A stretch of DNA of 47,145 nucleotides from Methylothermaceae bacterium. GTDB taxonomy: Bacteria > Pseudomonadota > Gammaproteobacteria > Methylococcales > Methylothermaceae. The position numbers and the translations under genes were made by a program. The notes beneath the pieces were generated by a model. It saw only the letters and a program-made list of their open reading frames with translations. It was not told the DNA's origin and ran no database searches. The DNA lies in assembly GCA_026982635.1 (NCBI GenBank), contig JALSGR010000244.1, positions 1-47,145 on the forward strand, read 5' to 3'. Each line of letters begins with the position of its first letter. Within the stretch, counting starts at the first letter, position 1. Below, in pieces: positions 19,188-28,300 of the stretch.

Positions 19188-20579
19188 TCAGCGGGCCCCC
19201 TTGCCCCATAACACCACTTCGACCGTGCGCAGCAGGATCAGGAAATCCAGGAACAGGCTGTAGTTCTTGACGTAGTAAAGATCGTACTGGAGCTTTTCCA
19301 GGGTGTCGGCCTCGTTTTCGGCATAGGGATAGCAAACCTGCGCCCAGCCGGTGATGCCCGGCTTGACCCGATGACGCTCGGAATAATAGGGGATGGTCTC
19401 GGCGAACTTTTCCACGAACTCGGGACGCTCCGGCCGGGGCCCGACGAAGCTCATGTCGCCCCGCAGGACGTTCCAGAGCTGGGGCAGCTCGTCGATGCGG
19501 GTCTTGCGGATGAAGCGCCCCACCCGGGTGATCCGGTCGTCGTTACGGCTGGCCATCCGGACCCCGTCCTTTTCCGCATCCGGGCGCATGCTCCGGAACT
19601 TGACGACCTGAAACAACCGCCAATCGGCCCCGACCCGGGTCTGGCGGTAAAAGATCGGATGACGCCCCCGGCACTCCACCGCGATGGCGACGGCGGTGGC
19701 CAGCATGATCGGCCAGCTCACCAAGAGCAGGGCCAGGCTGGCGGCGATGTCGAACAGGCGTTTGAGCACCACGCTGCTGTGCATCCGAAAACCGTCGGAA
19801 AACACCAACCAACTGGGATGGAGGCAGTCGATCTTGACGATGCCCGCCTCCCGCTCGAAGAAGGTGAGCAGGTCCACCACGTCGAAACCGCTCATCTTGC
19901 AGTCGAGGATCTCCTCCACCGGAAATCCCTGGCGCCGGTCATCGGGGGCCACCACGATCTCGTCGATGTCTTCCGCCTCGGCATAGGCGCCGATGGGCCG
20001 ATCCAGATCGAGGAGACGGTCCGTCGGCACCCGGCAGGGTTCGTTGCCCATGCGCACGAAGCCGACGAAAGTGAGGTTGCCGTAGGGCACCCGGCGTTCG
20101 AAATCGAGGATACGGCGGGCGTTCTCCCCGGCCCCGAGCACCAGGATGCGGCGCTTGAGCCGCTGGCTGTCCACCAGGCGGTAGAACAGGTATCGGAGCC
20201 CCAGGGTGGCGAAGAAGGAAAACAACAGGGCGAAGCCGAAGATGCCCCGGCCGATGAACAATTCGGGAAAGGCGTAGAAAAACAGGCTCATCACCAAGGT
20301 GGCCAGCACGATGCTGACGAGCAGGCGCAAGACCAGGTTGGCGATGCTCCACTGGGTGGAACGCTGGTACAGACCGGCGCTGACATTGCCGATGATCATG
20401 GTGACGGCGAAGAGCCAGGCCACGATCCACCAGTCGTTCTCGATGCGCCAGTCGCTGCTGCGCAGAAAACGCAAACTGCCGCCGATGAAGATGGCGGAAA
20501 GATAGAGAGCGAACTCGGACAACAGCAGCCCGAGATAGGCGGTGGAAATATAGTGGCGGAAGATGCGGATCGTCGGCAT
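19188..20579 (-). CDS. Undecaprenyl-phosphate sugar transferase, PEP-CTERM-associated (TIGR03013-like)
   Basis: N-terminal TMs, CoA-binding-like GAGENARRILDFE, C-terminal bacterial sugar transferase motifs KRLFDIAASLALLLVSWPIM, KFRSMRPDAEKDG, RIDELPQLWNVLRGDMSFVGPRPERPEFV. Confidence 0.92.
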   Translation of the reverse strand: MPTIRIFRHYISTAYLGLLLSEFALYLSAIFIGGSLRFLRSSDWRIENDWWIVAWLFAVTMIIGNVSAGLYQRSTQWSIANLVLRLLVSIVLATLVMSLFFYAFPELFIGRGIFGFALLFSFFATLGLRYLFYRLVDSQRLKRRILVLGAGENARRILDFERRVPYGNLTFVGFVRMGNEPCRVPTDRLLDLDRPIGAYAEAEDIDEIVVAPDDRRQGFPVEEILDCKMSGFDVVDLLTFFEREAGIVKIDCLHPSWLVFSDGFRMHSSVVLKRLFDIAASLALLLVSWPIMLATAVAIAVECRGRHPIFYRQTRVGADWRLFQVVKFRSMRPDAEKDGVRMASRNDDRITRVGRFIRKTRIDELPQLWNVLRGDMSFVGPRPERPEFVEKFAETIPYYSERHRVKPGITGWAQVCYPYAENEADTLEKLQYDLYYVKNYSLFLDFLILLRTVEVVLWGKGAR

Positions 20580-20659
20580 GATCGGGATGGTCGCTTCGTT
20601 GTGCCAGGCCTTCCGCTGGCGGGATTTATGCTAACAAAAAAACTCCTGGTGCGCAGGCT

Positions 20660-21124
20660 TCACAGGGATTCATAGCCGCGGGCCTTCAAGCCCCAACCGA
20701 GCACAGACAACATCTTGGCATTGGTGCGCCGCAGTCGGCCACTCAGGATTCGGGCGAGATGGCGATAAAAACGCACGGCTGCTTCCGGATGGTTTTCCAG
20801 CCAGTCCCGCAGGACATCGAGGGGAATGACCGCCACGATCCCGTCGGTGACGCCGACGACGCTGGCCACATGAGGACCGTCGTCCAGAAGCGCCAGTTCC
20901 CCGAACACCTCGCCAGCTTCGAGAACCTGATAGCCGGGGCGGATCTTCCGCGCCGCCAGGATCAGGGTTCCGGTCACCTGGACCCGACCCTCCAGAAGGA
21001 CGAAGACGTTCCCACAGCGCGCCCCTTCCCTTACAATGACCTCGTTAACATGGAATCTCTGGCGCCGCCAGTGTTTTCCTTCGAGCAAAGCCCCGCTGTC
21101 GATCAACAGCTCTTTCAGCATCAT
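20660..21124 (-). CDS. Stand-alone cyclic-nucleotide-binding (Crp/Fnr cupin) domain protein without HTH
   Basis: GEVFGELALLDDGPHVASVVGVTDGIVAVIPLDVL is the cNMP-binding roll; ends soon after, no HTH. Confidence 0.85.
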   Translation of the reverse strand: MMLKELLIDSGALLEGKHWRRQRFHVNEVIVREGARCGNVFVLLEGRVQVTGTLILAARKIRPGYQVLEAGEVFGELALLDDGPHVASVVGVTDGIVAVIPLDVLRDWLENHPEAAVRFYRHLARILSGRLRRTNAKMLSVLGWGLKARGYESL

Positions 21125-21144
21125 GCTTTATATTTTCGTTTGAA

Positions 21145-21159
21145 CTATCTTAAAGATAG
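21145..21159. promoter_or_regulatory. Perfect palindrome CTATCTT-A-AAGATAG in a divergent intergenic region
   Basis: 7+1+7 bp palindrome between the cNMP-binding gene (start 21124, -) and the UDP-sugar dehydrogenase gene (start 21258, +). Confidence 0.45.
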
Positions 21160-21257
21160 ATGCAAATGCGCCCTGCTTCTTGGAAGCATGCCGGGATTTC
21201 GCTCGCAATCGATCAACGGTCGTCCCACCGGGACCTGACGCATCATCGGGAGGTTTT

Positions 21258-22535
21258 ATGTTGTCGCTGGAGAACGCCAAAATCGCCGTGATCGGCCTGG
21301 GGTACGTGGGCCTGCCCCTGGCGGTCGAATTCGGCCGCATTTACCCGACGGTCGGTTTCGACATCAACCACAACCGCATCGGGGAACTGAAACGCGGCAT
21401 CGACCGCTCGCTGGAAGTGGAGGCGGAAGATCTGCGACGCGCCGAAAACCTGCGTTACACCGCCAACCCCGACGACCTAGCCGACTGCAACGTCTTCGTC
21501 GTCACCGTCCCCACCCCCATCGACGAGCACAAGCGGCCGGACCTGCAGCCGCTGATCTCCGCCAGCGTCACGGTGGGCAAGGTCCTCAAGCCCGGCGACG
21601 TGGTGGTGTACGAGTCCACCGTCTATCCCGGCGCCACCGAGGAGGTATGCGTCCCGGTGCTGGAGCGGGAATCCGGACTGCGGTTCAATCGGGACTTCTA
21701 CGCCGGCTACAGCCCCGAACGCATCAATCCCGGCGACAAGCAGCACCGCCTGACTAACATCGTCAAGGTCACTTCCGGCTCCACCCCAGAAGCGGCGGAT
21801 TTCGTCGACCGCCTCTACAAGCGCATCATCACCGCTGGCACCCATCGGGCCAGCAGCATCAAGGTGGCCGAAGCGGCCAAAGTCATCGAAAACACCCAAC
21901 GCGACGTCAACATCGCCCTGATCAACGAACTGGCGGTGCTGTTCAACAAGCTGGGGCTGGACACCCTGGAGGTGCTGGAGGCGGCCGGCAGCAAGTGGAA
22001 TTTCCTGCCCTTCCGCCCCGGTCTGGTCGGCGGCCACTGTATCGGTGTCGATCCCTACTATCTGACCCACAAGGCCCAGGAGATCGGCCATCATCCGGAA
22101 ATCATCCTCGCCGGCCGGCGCATCAACGATTCCATGGGGGAATACGTGGTCTCGCGGGTGGTGAAGCTGATGAACCAGCGCCGCATTCACGTCTGTCAGG
22201 CCAACGTGTTGATTCTGGGCATCACCTTCAAGGAAAACTGTCCCGACATCCGCAACACCCGGGTCATCGACATGATCCGGGAATTGGAGACCTACAACGC
22301 CCGGGTGGACGTCCACGATCCCTGGGCCCACAGCGACGAAACCCGGACCGAACTGGGCGTCGATCTGGTCTCCCAGCCCCGTAAGGGCCACTACGACGCC
22401 ATCATCGTGGCCACCGGCCACGATCAGTTCAAGGCCATGGGGGCGCAGGCCATCCGGGAGCTGGGCAAACCCGAGGCGGTGCTGTTCGACGTCAAGGGCA
22501 TCCTGCCCAAGGATCAAGTGGACGGACGGCTATGA
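21258..22535 (+). CDS. UDP-sugar (UDP-GlcNAc/GalNAc type) 6-dehydrogenase, TviB/WbpA-like
   Basis: [72 protein letters not shown] before ATG at 21258. Confidence 0.93.
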   Translation: MLSLENAKIAVIGLGYVGLPLAVEFGRIYPTVGFDINHNRIGELKRGIDRSLEVEAEDLRRAENLRYTANPDDLADCNVFVVTVPTPIDEHKRPDLQPLISASVTVGKVLKPGDVVVYESTVYPGATEEVCVPVLERESGLRFNRDFYAGYSPERINPGDKQHRLTNIVKVTSGSTPEAADFVDRLYKRIITAGTHRASSIKVAEAAKVIENTQRDVNIALINELAVLFNKLGLDTLEVLEAAGSKWNFLPFRPGLVGGHCIGVDPYYLTHKAQEIGHHPEIILAGRRINDSMGEYVVSRVVKLMNQRRIHVCQANVLILGITFKENCPDIRNTRVIDMIRELETYNARVDVHDPWAHSDETRTELGVDLVSQPRKGHYDAIIVATGHDQFKAMGAQAIRELGKPEAVLFDVKGILPKDQVDGRL

Positions 22536-23545
22536 AAATTCTGGTAACCGGCACGGCCGGCTTCATCGGCTCCTTCGTGGCCCATCGGCTCCTCGATCGG
22601 GGAGACGAGGTCGTCGGCATCGACAACGTCAACGATTATTACGACGTCACCCTCAAGGAGGACCGGCTGGCCCGCCTCAAGGCCCGTCCCGGTTTCACCG
22701 AAATCCGCGCCAGCCTGGAGGATCGTGCCGCGATCGAAGCAGCCTTCCAGCGCCACCGTCCCCGTCGGGTGATCCATCTCGCCGCCCAGGCCGGGGTGCG
22801 CTATTCGCTGGAGAACCCCCACGCCTACATCGACGCCAACCTGGTGGGATTCTGCAACATTCTGGAGGCCTGCTGCCACCACGAGGTGGAACACCTGGTC
22901 TATGCTTCCTCCAGTTCGGTGTACGGCGCCAACACCCGGATGCCGTTTTCCGTCCACCACAACGTGGATCATCCGGTGAGCCTGTATGCGGCTACCAAGA
23001 AGGCCAACGAACTGATGGCCCACACCTACAGCCACCTGTACGGCCTGCCGACCACGGGGCTGCGCTTCTTCACGGTCTACGGTCCCTGGGGAAGGCCGGA
23101 CATGGCCCTGTTCAAGTTCACCCGCAACATCCTGGCGGGACGCCCTATCGACGTTTACAATTACGGCCGGCACAAACGGGATTTCACCTACATCGACGAC
23201 ATCGTCGAAGGCGTGGTGAAGACCCTGGATCACGTGGCGGCGCCCAACCCTGACTGGAGTGGGGACCGGCCCGATCCGGGCACCAGCAGCGCCCCCTACC
23301 GCATCTACAACATCGGCTGTCACAATCCGGTGGAACTGATGCGCTTCATCGAAGTCCTCGAGGATGCCTTGGGAAAAAAGGCGGAGAAAAATTTCCTGCC
23401 GATGCAGAAGGGCGACGTGCCGGCGACCTATGCCGACGTCACCGATCTGATGGCGGAAGTCGGTTACGCGCCCACCACCCCCATCGAGGTGGGCATCGGC
23501 CGTTTCGTGGCCTGGTACAAGGACTATTACGGCATCGATGCGTGA
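22532..23545 (+). CDS. NAD-dependent epimerase, UDP-glucuronate 4-epimerase-like
   Basis: [83 protein letters not shown]. Confidence 0.93.
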   Translation: MKILVTGTAGFIGSFVAHRLLDRGDEVVGIDNVNDYYDVTLKEDRLARLKARPGFTEIRASLEDRAAIEAAFQRHRPRRVIHLAAQAGVRYSLENPHAYIDANLVGFCNILEACCHHEVEHLVYASSSSVYGANTRMPFSVHHNVDHPVSLYAATKKANELMAHTYSHLYGLPTTGLRFFTVYGPWGRPDMALFKFTRNILAGRPIDVYNYGRHKRDFTYIDDIVEGVVKTLDHVAAPNPDWSGDRPDPGTSSAPYRIYNIGCHNPVELMRFIEVLEDALGKKAEKNFLPMQKGDVPATYADVTDLMAEVGYAPTTPIEVGIGRFVAWYKDYYGIDA

Positions 23546-24050
23546 CGTTCCCCTGCTGGGTTTCGCCGCCTTCAGCGGCACCGGCAAGACCACCCTGCTG
23601 ACACGCCTGCTGCCCCTGCTTCGGGAACGGGGGCTGCGGGTAGGCGTGATCAAACACGCCCACCACCGCTTCGACATCGATCAGCCGGGCAAGGACAGCC
23701 ACCGCCTACGCCAGGCCGGTGCCAATCCGATCATGGTGGTGTCCAGAAGACGGCGCGCCGTCATCCACGAATATCCAGACCAGGGCGAGGTGAATCTGTT
23801 CGATCAGCTTCCCTACCTGGGCGAAGTGGAACTGGATCTGATCCTGGTGGAAGGATTCAAACACGCCCCCATCGCCAAGATCGAGCTCCACCGTCCCCGA
23901 CTGGGCCATCCGCTGCTGTTCCCCGACGACCCGCATGTCATCGCCGTGGCCACCGACGCGCCGCTCGCCGTCCCTTGCCCCCTGCCTCGTCTGGATCTCA
24001 ACCGGCCCGACCGGATCGCCGAGTTCATCCTCCATGACTTCCTTCGCTGA
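23538..24050 (+). CDS. mobB: Molybdopterin-guanine dinucleotide biosynthesis protein B
   Basis: [55 protein letters not shown]. Confidence 0.93.
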   Translation: MRDVPLLGFAAFSGTGKTTLLTRLLPLLRERGLRVGVIKHAHHRFDIDQPGKDSHRLRQAGANPIMVVSRRRRAVIHEYPDQGEVNLFDQLPYLGEVELDLILVEGFKHAPIAKIELHRPRLGHPLLFPDDPHVIAVATDAPLAVPCPLPRLDLNRPDRIAEFILHDFLR

Positions 24051-25284
24051 CGATCCCTGCCGGGGCGGCCTGCTGCCGCTGGAGACGGCGCTGGCCCGGA
24101 TCCTCGCCGCCATCGATCCCCTGGACGCCGACGAATGGCTCGACCTGCGCCCGGCTATAGGCCGCGTTCTCGCCCGTGACGTCCACGCGCCCGTCGACCT
24201 GCCGGCGTTCACCAACGCCGCCATGGACGGCTATGCCGTGATCACGGCGGGACTGACACCGGGGACACCCCTGACCGTGGTCGGCCACGCCCTGGCCGGC
24301 AAGCCCTTCACCGGGATGCTGCGCCCGGGCCAGTGCGTGCGCATCTTCACCGGGGCGGCGGTTCCCCGGGGCGCCGATGCCGTGGTGATGCAGGAGGCGG
24401 TCCGGCGGGATGGGAACCAGATCCATCTCCAGCACCCGCCCCAACCGGGAGAGAACATCCGTCCCGCCGGCGGCGACATCCGGAAAGGGGAGCGGGTTCT
24501 GCGCCGGGGCGAACGACTGACGGCGGCCCGGCTGGGCCTGTTGGCTGCCCTGGGGATTCCGGCGGTCCAGGTCTTCCAACGCCCCCAGGTGGCCTATTTC
24601 TCCAGCGGTGACGAGTTGACCCCCCTCGGCACCCCCCTGGCACCGGGTCGGATTTACGACAGCAATCGCTACAGCCTGCACGGCCTCCTGCATTCGTTGC
24701 CGGTCGCCCCGGTCGATCTCGGCCGGCAACCGGACGATCTGGAGCGATTGGCCGCCTGCCTGGCGCAGGCCGGGGAACAGTTCGACGTCGTCATCAGCAC
24801 CGGCGGCGCCTCGGTCGGCGAGGCCGATCTGCTGCGCCGGGCCCTGACGCGGGTGGGGGAGCTGCACCTGTGGCGTCTCGCCGTCAAACCCGGCAAGCCC
24901 CTCATCTTCGGCCGCATCCGGCGGGCCTGGTATTTCGGTCTGCCGGGCAACCCGGTCTCGGTGCACGTCACCTTCACCCAGATCGTCCGTCCCGCCCTGT
25001 GGCACCTGGCCGGCGGCCGGTCGTTCCGACCGCTGCGTCTCCGGCTTCCCTGCCGCAACCGACTCCACAAGTCGCCGGGAAGGTTGGAGTTCCAGCGAGG
25101 CCGCCTGATCCCGGGCGTCGATGGACACTGGCAGGTCGAAGGACTGGCGGGGCAAGGTTCCCACCAGCTGGCCACCTTGGCAAAAGCCAACTGCTACATC
25201 GTCCTGCCGGCGGAAAGCAGCGGGGCCGCCCCCGGCGACGTGGTGGAAGTCGAGCCGTTCGAAACCTGGTCGACCGATGACTGA
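24034..25284 (+). CDS. moeA: Molybdopterin molybdenumtransferase MoeA
   Basis: VDLPAFTNAAMDGYAV; RIFTGAAVPRGADAVVMQE; GIPAVQVFQRPQVAYFSSGDEL; ISTGGASVGEADLL; FGLPGNPVSVHVTF. Confidence 0.95.
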   Translation: MTSFADDPCRGGLLPLETALARILAAIDPLDADEWLDLRPAIGRVLARDVHAPVDLPAFTNAAMDGYAVITAGLTPGTPLTVVGHALAGKPFTGMLRPGQCVRIFTGAAVPRGADAVVMQEAVRRDGNQIHLQHPPQPGENIRPAGGDIRKGERVLRRGERLTAARLGLLAALGIPAVQVFQRPQVAYFSSGDELTPLGTPLAPGRIYDSNRYSLHGLLHSLPVAPVDLGRQPDDLERLAACLAQAGEQFDVVISTGGASVGEADLLRRALTRVGELHLWRLAVKPGKPLIFGRIRRAWYFGLPGNPVSVHVTFTQIVRPALWHLAGGRSFRPLRLRLPCRNRLHKSPGRLEFQRGRLIPGVDGHWQVEGLAGQGSHQLATLAKANCYIVLPAESSGAAPGDVVEVEPFETWSTDD

Positions 25285-25909
25285 GGGCGTGTTCATCACC
25301 GCCACCGACACCGGGGTCGGAAAAACATGGGTAGGTTGCGCCCTGGCGGCCCGGTTGCGCCGGCGCGGAGTTCGGCTGCAAGTGCGCAAACCGGTGGAAA
25401 GCGGCTGCCCGGAGACGGAAACCGGCCTTCTTCCCCAGGACGCCCTGGCGCTGCGCAACGCCGCCGCCACGCCGGAACCCCTGGAGCGGATCTGCCCCTA
25501 CCGGTTCCGCACGCCGGTCTCCCCGGCACGGGCGGCCGAACTGGAAAGACGACCGATCACCCTGACGGCGCTGGTCGACGCCTGCCGCCCCCTGCCCGAT
25601 CACTGGCGCCTGGTGGAGGGCGCCGGCGGCTTCTATTCCCCCCTGACGTCGGACGGCGTCAACGCCGATCTGGCCGAGTCCCTCAAGCTGCCGCTCCTGC
25701 TGGTCGCACCGGACCGCCTGGGGGTGCTCAGCGCCATCCTGCTGGCTCTGGAAGCCGCCGAGCGGCGCGGCCTGAGCGTCGCCGCCGTCTTCCTCAACCG
25801 CATCGTCCCGCCCCCTAGGGAACTGGACAACGCCGCCGAACTGCGCCGCTGGACCGGTGTGCCGGTGGTGCGGGAAATCGAGGCACTGATCGGTTTGGTA
25901 TCGCCCTAG
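25277..25909 (+). CDS. bioD: ATP-dependent dethiobiotin synthetase
   Basis: GVFITATDTGVGKTWVGCALAARL; RKPVESGC; VEGAGGFYSPLTSDGVNADLAESLKLPLLLV. Confidence 0.94.
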   Translation: MTEGVFITATDTGVGKTWVGCALAARLRRRGVRLQVRKPVESGCPETETGLLPQDALALRNAAATPEPLERICPYRFRTPVSPARAAELERRPITLTALVDACRPLPDHWRLVEGAGGFYSPLTSDGVNADLAESLKLPLLLVAPDRLGVLSAILLALEAAERRGLSVAAVFLNRIVPPPRELDNAAELRRWTGVPVVREIEALIGLVSP

Positions 25910-26934
25910 ACGATTTCCGGCTTGCGATCCCGGAGCAGCAGATTGTGCACCGCCGCCTTGGGCGGCAACCCTTGATACAAAATGGCGTGGACCTGTTCCA
26001 CGATCGGCATCTCGACCCCCAGGCGGCGGGCCAGGTTCCACACCAGACGCGCGGTGAGGATACCCTCGATTTCCTGACCGATTTCCGCCTTCACGGTCTC
26101 GACGGACTTTCCCTGACCCAGCCCCAGCCCCAGGCGCCGGTTGCGGGACTGGTCGTCGGTGCAGGTCAGTATCAAGTCGCCGACGCCCGCCAGCCCCATC
26201 AAGGTCTTCGCCCTGGCGCCCAGGGCCTCCCCCAGACGCATCATCTCCGCCAGTCCCCGGGTGATCAGGGCGGCGCGGGCGTTGGCCCCGAACCCCATGC
26301 CGTCGGACACCCCGGCGGCGATGGCCAGGACGTTCTTGACCGCGCCACCCAGCTGCACGCCGACGAGATCGTCGTTGGTGTAAGCCCGGAAGAAATCGTT
26401 GTGCAGCAGTTCGGCGACGGCGGCGGCATAGGCCGGATCGGAGGAAGCGACGGTGATGGCCGTCGGCAACCCGCGCATCACCTCGACGGCGAAGGTGGGA
26501 CCGGACAGGGCCGCCATCAGGGCCCCTTCACCCAGGATCTCTTCCACCACCCGATGGAGCAGACGGCCGCTGGACGGATCCAGACCCTTGGTACCCCAGG
26601 CGATCCGGGGCCGGGATGGCACCCGGGATCGCAGTCTTTCCAGGCAACCGGCGAATCCATGACTGGGCACCGCCAGCAGCACCAAGTCCCGGCCGGCCAC
26701 CGCCCGGGCGAGATCGGCCTCGAACACGATAGAGCGCGCCAGCGCCATTCCCGGCAGATAGCGGTCGTTGCGCCGCGTTCTGGCCAAGGTTTCGACCCGG
26801 GCCGGGTCGATGTCCCACAGAGTCACGCCGAAACCGTTGCCGGCGATCAGATGGGCCAGGGCCGTCCCCCAGGAACCGGCCCCCAGCACGCAGACGGAAC
26901 GAAGTCGTATCGGGGACTCAGTTGGGCTTGCCAC
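25906..26934 (-). CDS. gpsA: Glycerol-3-phosphate dehydrogenase [NAD(P)+]
   Basis: VCVLGAGSWGTALAHLIAGNGFGVTLWDID; ALSGPTFAVEVMRGLPTA; GGAVKNVLAIAAGVSDGMGFGANARAALITRGLAEM. Confidence 0.97.
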   Translation of the reverse strand: MASPTESPIRLRSVCVLGAGSWGTALAHLIAGNGFGVTLWDIDPARVETLARTRRNDRYLPGMALARSIVFEADLARAVAGRDLVLLAVPSHGFAGCLERLRSRVPSRPRIAWGTKGLDPSSGRLLHRVVEEILGEGALMAALSGPTFAVEVMRGLPTAITVASSDPAYAAAVAELLHNDFFRAYTNDDLVGVQLGGAVKNVLAIAAGVSDGMGFGANARAALITRGLAEMMRLGEALGARAKTLMGLAGVGDLILTCTDDQSRNRRLGLGLGQGKSVETVKAEIGQEIEGILTARLVWNLARRLGVEMPIVEQVHAILYQGLPPKAAVHNLLLRDRKPEIV

Positions 26935-27367
26935 CGCTCTGCTGAGCTTCCTGCTGCATTTTCTGGGCGTAGATGGCCTCGAAATTGACCGGCGGCAGAA
27001 CCATGGGCAGGAAACCGCCCTTCATGGAAAGATCGGAAACCACTTCCCGAACGTAAGGGAACAGGACGTTGGGGCAGTAAATCCCCAACAGCGGTCCCAG
27101 CTCCTCCTGAGAGAACCCTTGGATGGCGAAGATGCCCGCCTGGGCCGCTTCCACCAGATAGGCGGTCTTTTCTTCCAATTTCACCGTCACCGTCACCGTC
27201 AGGGTGACTTCGTAAAGATCGTCCTGAAGCTTCTGGGCATTGCTGGAGAGATTGAATTCGACGTGCGGCTCCCACTTGAGGCGGAAAATATCCGGGGAGT
27301 TGGGGGTCTCGAAGGAAACGTCCTTCAGATAGAGTTTTTGAATCGCGAACTGTTTTTCTTCGGCCAT
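26918..27367 (-). CDS. secB: Protein-export chaperone SecB
   Basis: FAIQKLYLKDVSFETPNSPDIF; CPNVLFPYVREVVSDLSMKGGFLPMVLPPVNFEAIYAQ. Confidence 0.97.
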   Translation of the reverse strand: MAEEKQFAIQKLYLKDVSFETPNSPDIFRLKWEPHVEFNLSSNAQKLQDDLYEVTLTVTVTVKLEEKTAYLVEAAQAGIFAIQGFSQEELGPLLGIYCPNVLFPYVREVVSDLSMKGGFLPMVLPPVNFEAIYAQKMQQEAQQSGGKPN

Positions 27368-27376
27368 GTTCGATCC

Positions 27377-27814
27377 TTAGGTCTTCTTCTTCGGTTTGGT
27401 CACCGGCAAGTTGGCATCTTCCCATGCCATCATGCCGCCCTTGAGCATGTGGACGTTGGCGAACCCCGCTTTCACCAGTTTCTTGCAGGCCGCCACCGAA
27501 CGGGTTCCCGACTGACAGGTGACGATGACAGGGCGATCCCGGAAGGAAGCCAGCTCTTCCAGACGCTTGTCCAGCTCACCCAAGGGGATCAGTCGGGCGC
27601 CGACGATATGCCCCTTGGCCCATTCCGTCGGTTCCCGCACGTCGACGACGACGGCGTCCTCCTGGTTGATGAGCATGACCGCCTGCAGCGGCGTCACGAC
27701 CTGGTACTTGCGCAACAGCGTTTCCACCAGATCACGGAGCAGCAGCACCGTCACCACGACGAAAGCGATGACCAGATAGAGATGATTGCCGATGAACTCC
27801 AAGAGACGTTCCAT
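27377..27814 (-). CDS. Membrane-anchored rhodanese-like sulfurtransferase (YibN-like)
   Basis: N-terminal TM HLYLVIAFVVVTVLLLRDL; rhodanese active loop IVTCQSGTRSVAACKKLVKAGFANVHMLKGGMMAW. Confidence 0.92.
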   Translation of the reverse strand: MERLLEFIGNHLYLVIAFVVVTVLLLRDLVETLLRKYQVVTPLQAVMLINQEDAVVVDVREPTEWAKGHIVGARLIPLGELDKRLEELASFRDRPVIVTCQSGTRSVAACKKLVKAGFANVHMLKGGMMAWEDANLPVTKPKKKT

Positions 27815-27831
27815 AACACTCCCTTCCATTG

Positions 27832-28158
27832 TCAATGGACTTCCGTAATCCGCGAATCGTGGTGACAGAAAACCTCGCGAATCATTTCGATCAGCCTCAG
27901 GGTTCGGGGATCGTCGATGCGGTAGAACACCTTGTTGGCCCGTTTGTCGAAGGTCAACAATCCCTTCTGGCGCAAAATGGCCAAATGCTGGGAGACGTTG
28001 CTCTGGGTCGTTCCCACTTTTTCCACCAGTTCCTGCACACTGGTGGGACCACCACCCAGGATGCAGAGAATCTTCAGCCGCAGAGGATGGGACATGGCTT
28101 TCAGACAAGCGGCGGCCCGGGCAATGTCTTCCTCGTCGGCGATCGGTTGTCGAATCAT
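27832..28158 (-). CDS. ArsR-family transcriptional regulator, candidate SqrR/BigR/YgaV-like persulfide sensor
   Basis: MSHPLRLKILCILGGGPTSVQELVEKVGTTQSNVSQHLAILRQKGLLTFDKRANKVFYRI is an ArsR winged helix; cysteines in RLKILCIL and IREVFCHH are 66 residues apart; adjacent rhodanese gene. Confidence 0.9.
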   Translation of the reverse strand: MIRQPIADEEDIARAAACLKAMSHPLRLKILCILGGGPTSVQELVEKVGTTQSNVSQHLAILRQKGLLTFDKRANKVFYRIDDPRTLRLIEMIREVFCHHDSRITEVH

Positions 28159-28249
28159 AGGCACCTCGCTACCAAACCCTCGCGGCGCTCACCATTGGAC
28201 GCACATCGTCGGCCATCCAACCGTTCCACCCGCGTCCTCGATCAGGATC

Positions 28250-28262
28250 GGCTATTATAACC
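28250..28262. promoter_or_regulatory. Near-palindromic AT-rich site GGCTATTATAACC between divergent arsR-like and envC genes; contains TATAAT on the minus strand
   Basis: GGCTAT/ATAACC is a one-mismatch inverted repeat; minus strand reads GGTTATAATAGCC with a perfect -10-like TATAAT. Confidence 0.4.
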
Positions 28263-28300
28263 TTTTTGACCGGTCGCGCTTCGCAAAAGCCCCCGCCTCG

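Noticed and set aside
20580-20660. sigma54-like TGGCAC upstream of the TIGR03013 gene (minus strand TGGCACAACGAAGCG)
   Set aside because: The -12 GC is one base out of register, TT is missing, and it lies too close to the start codon.
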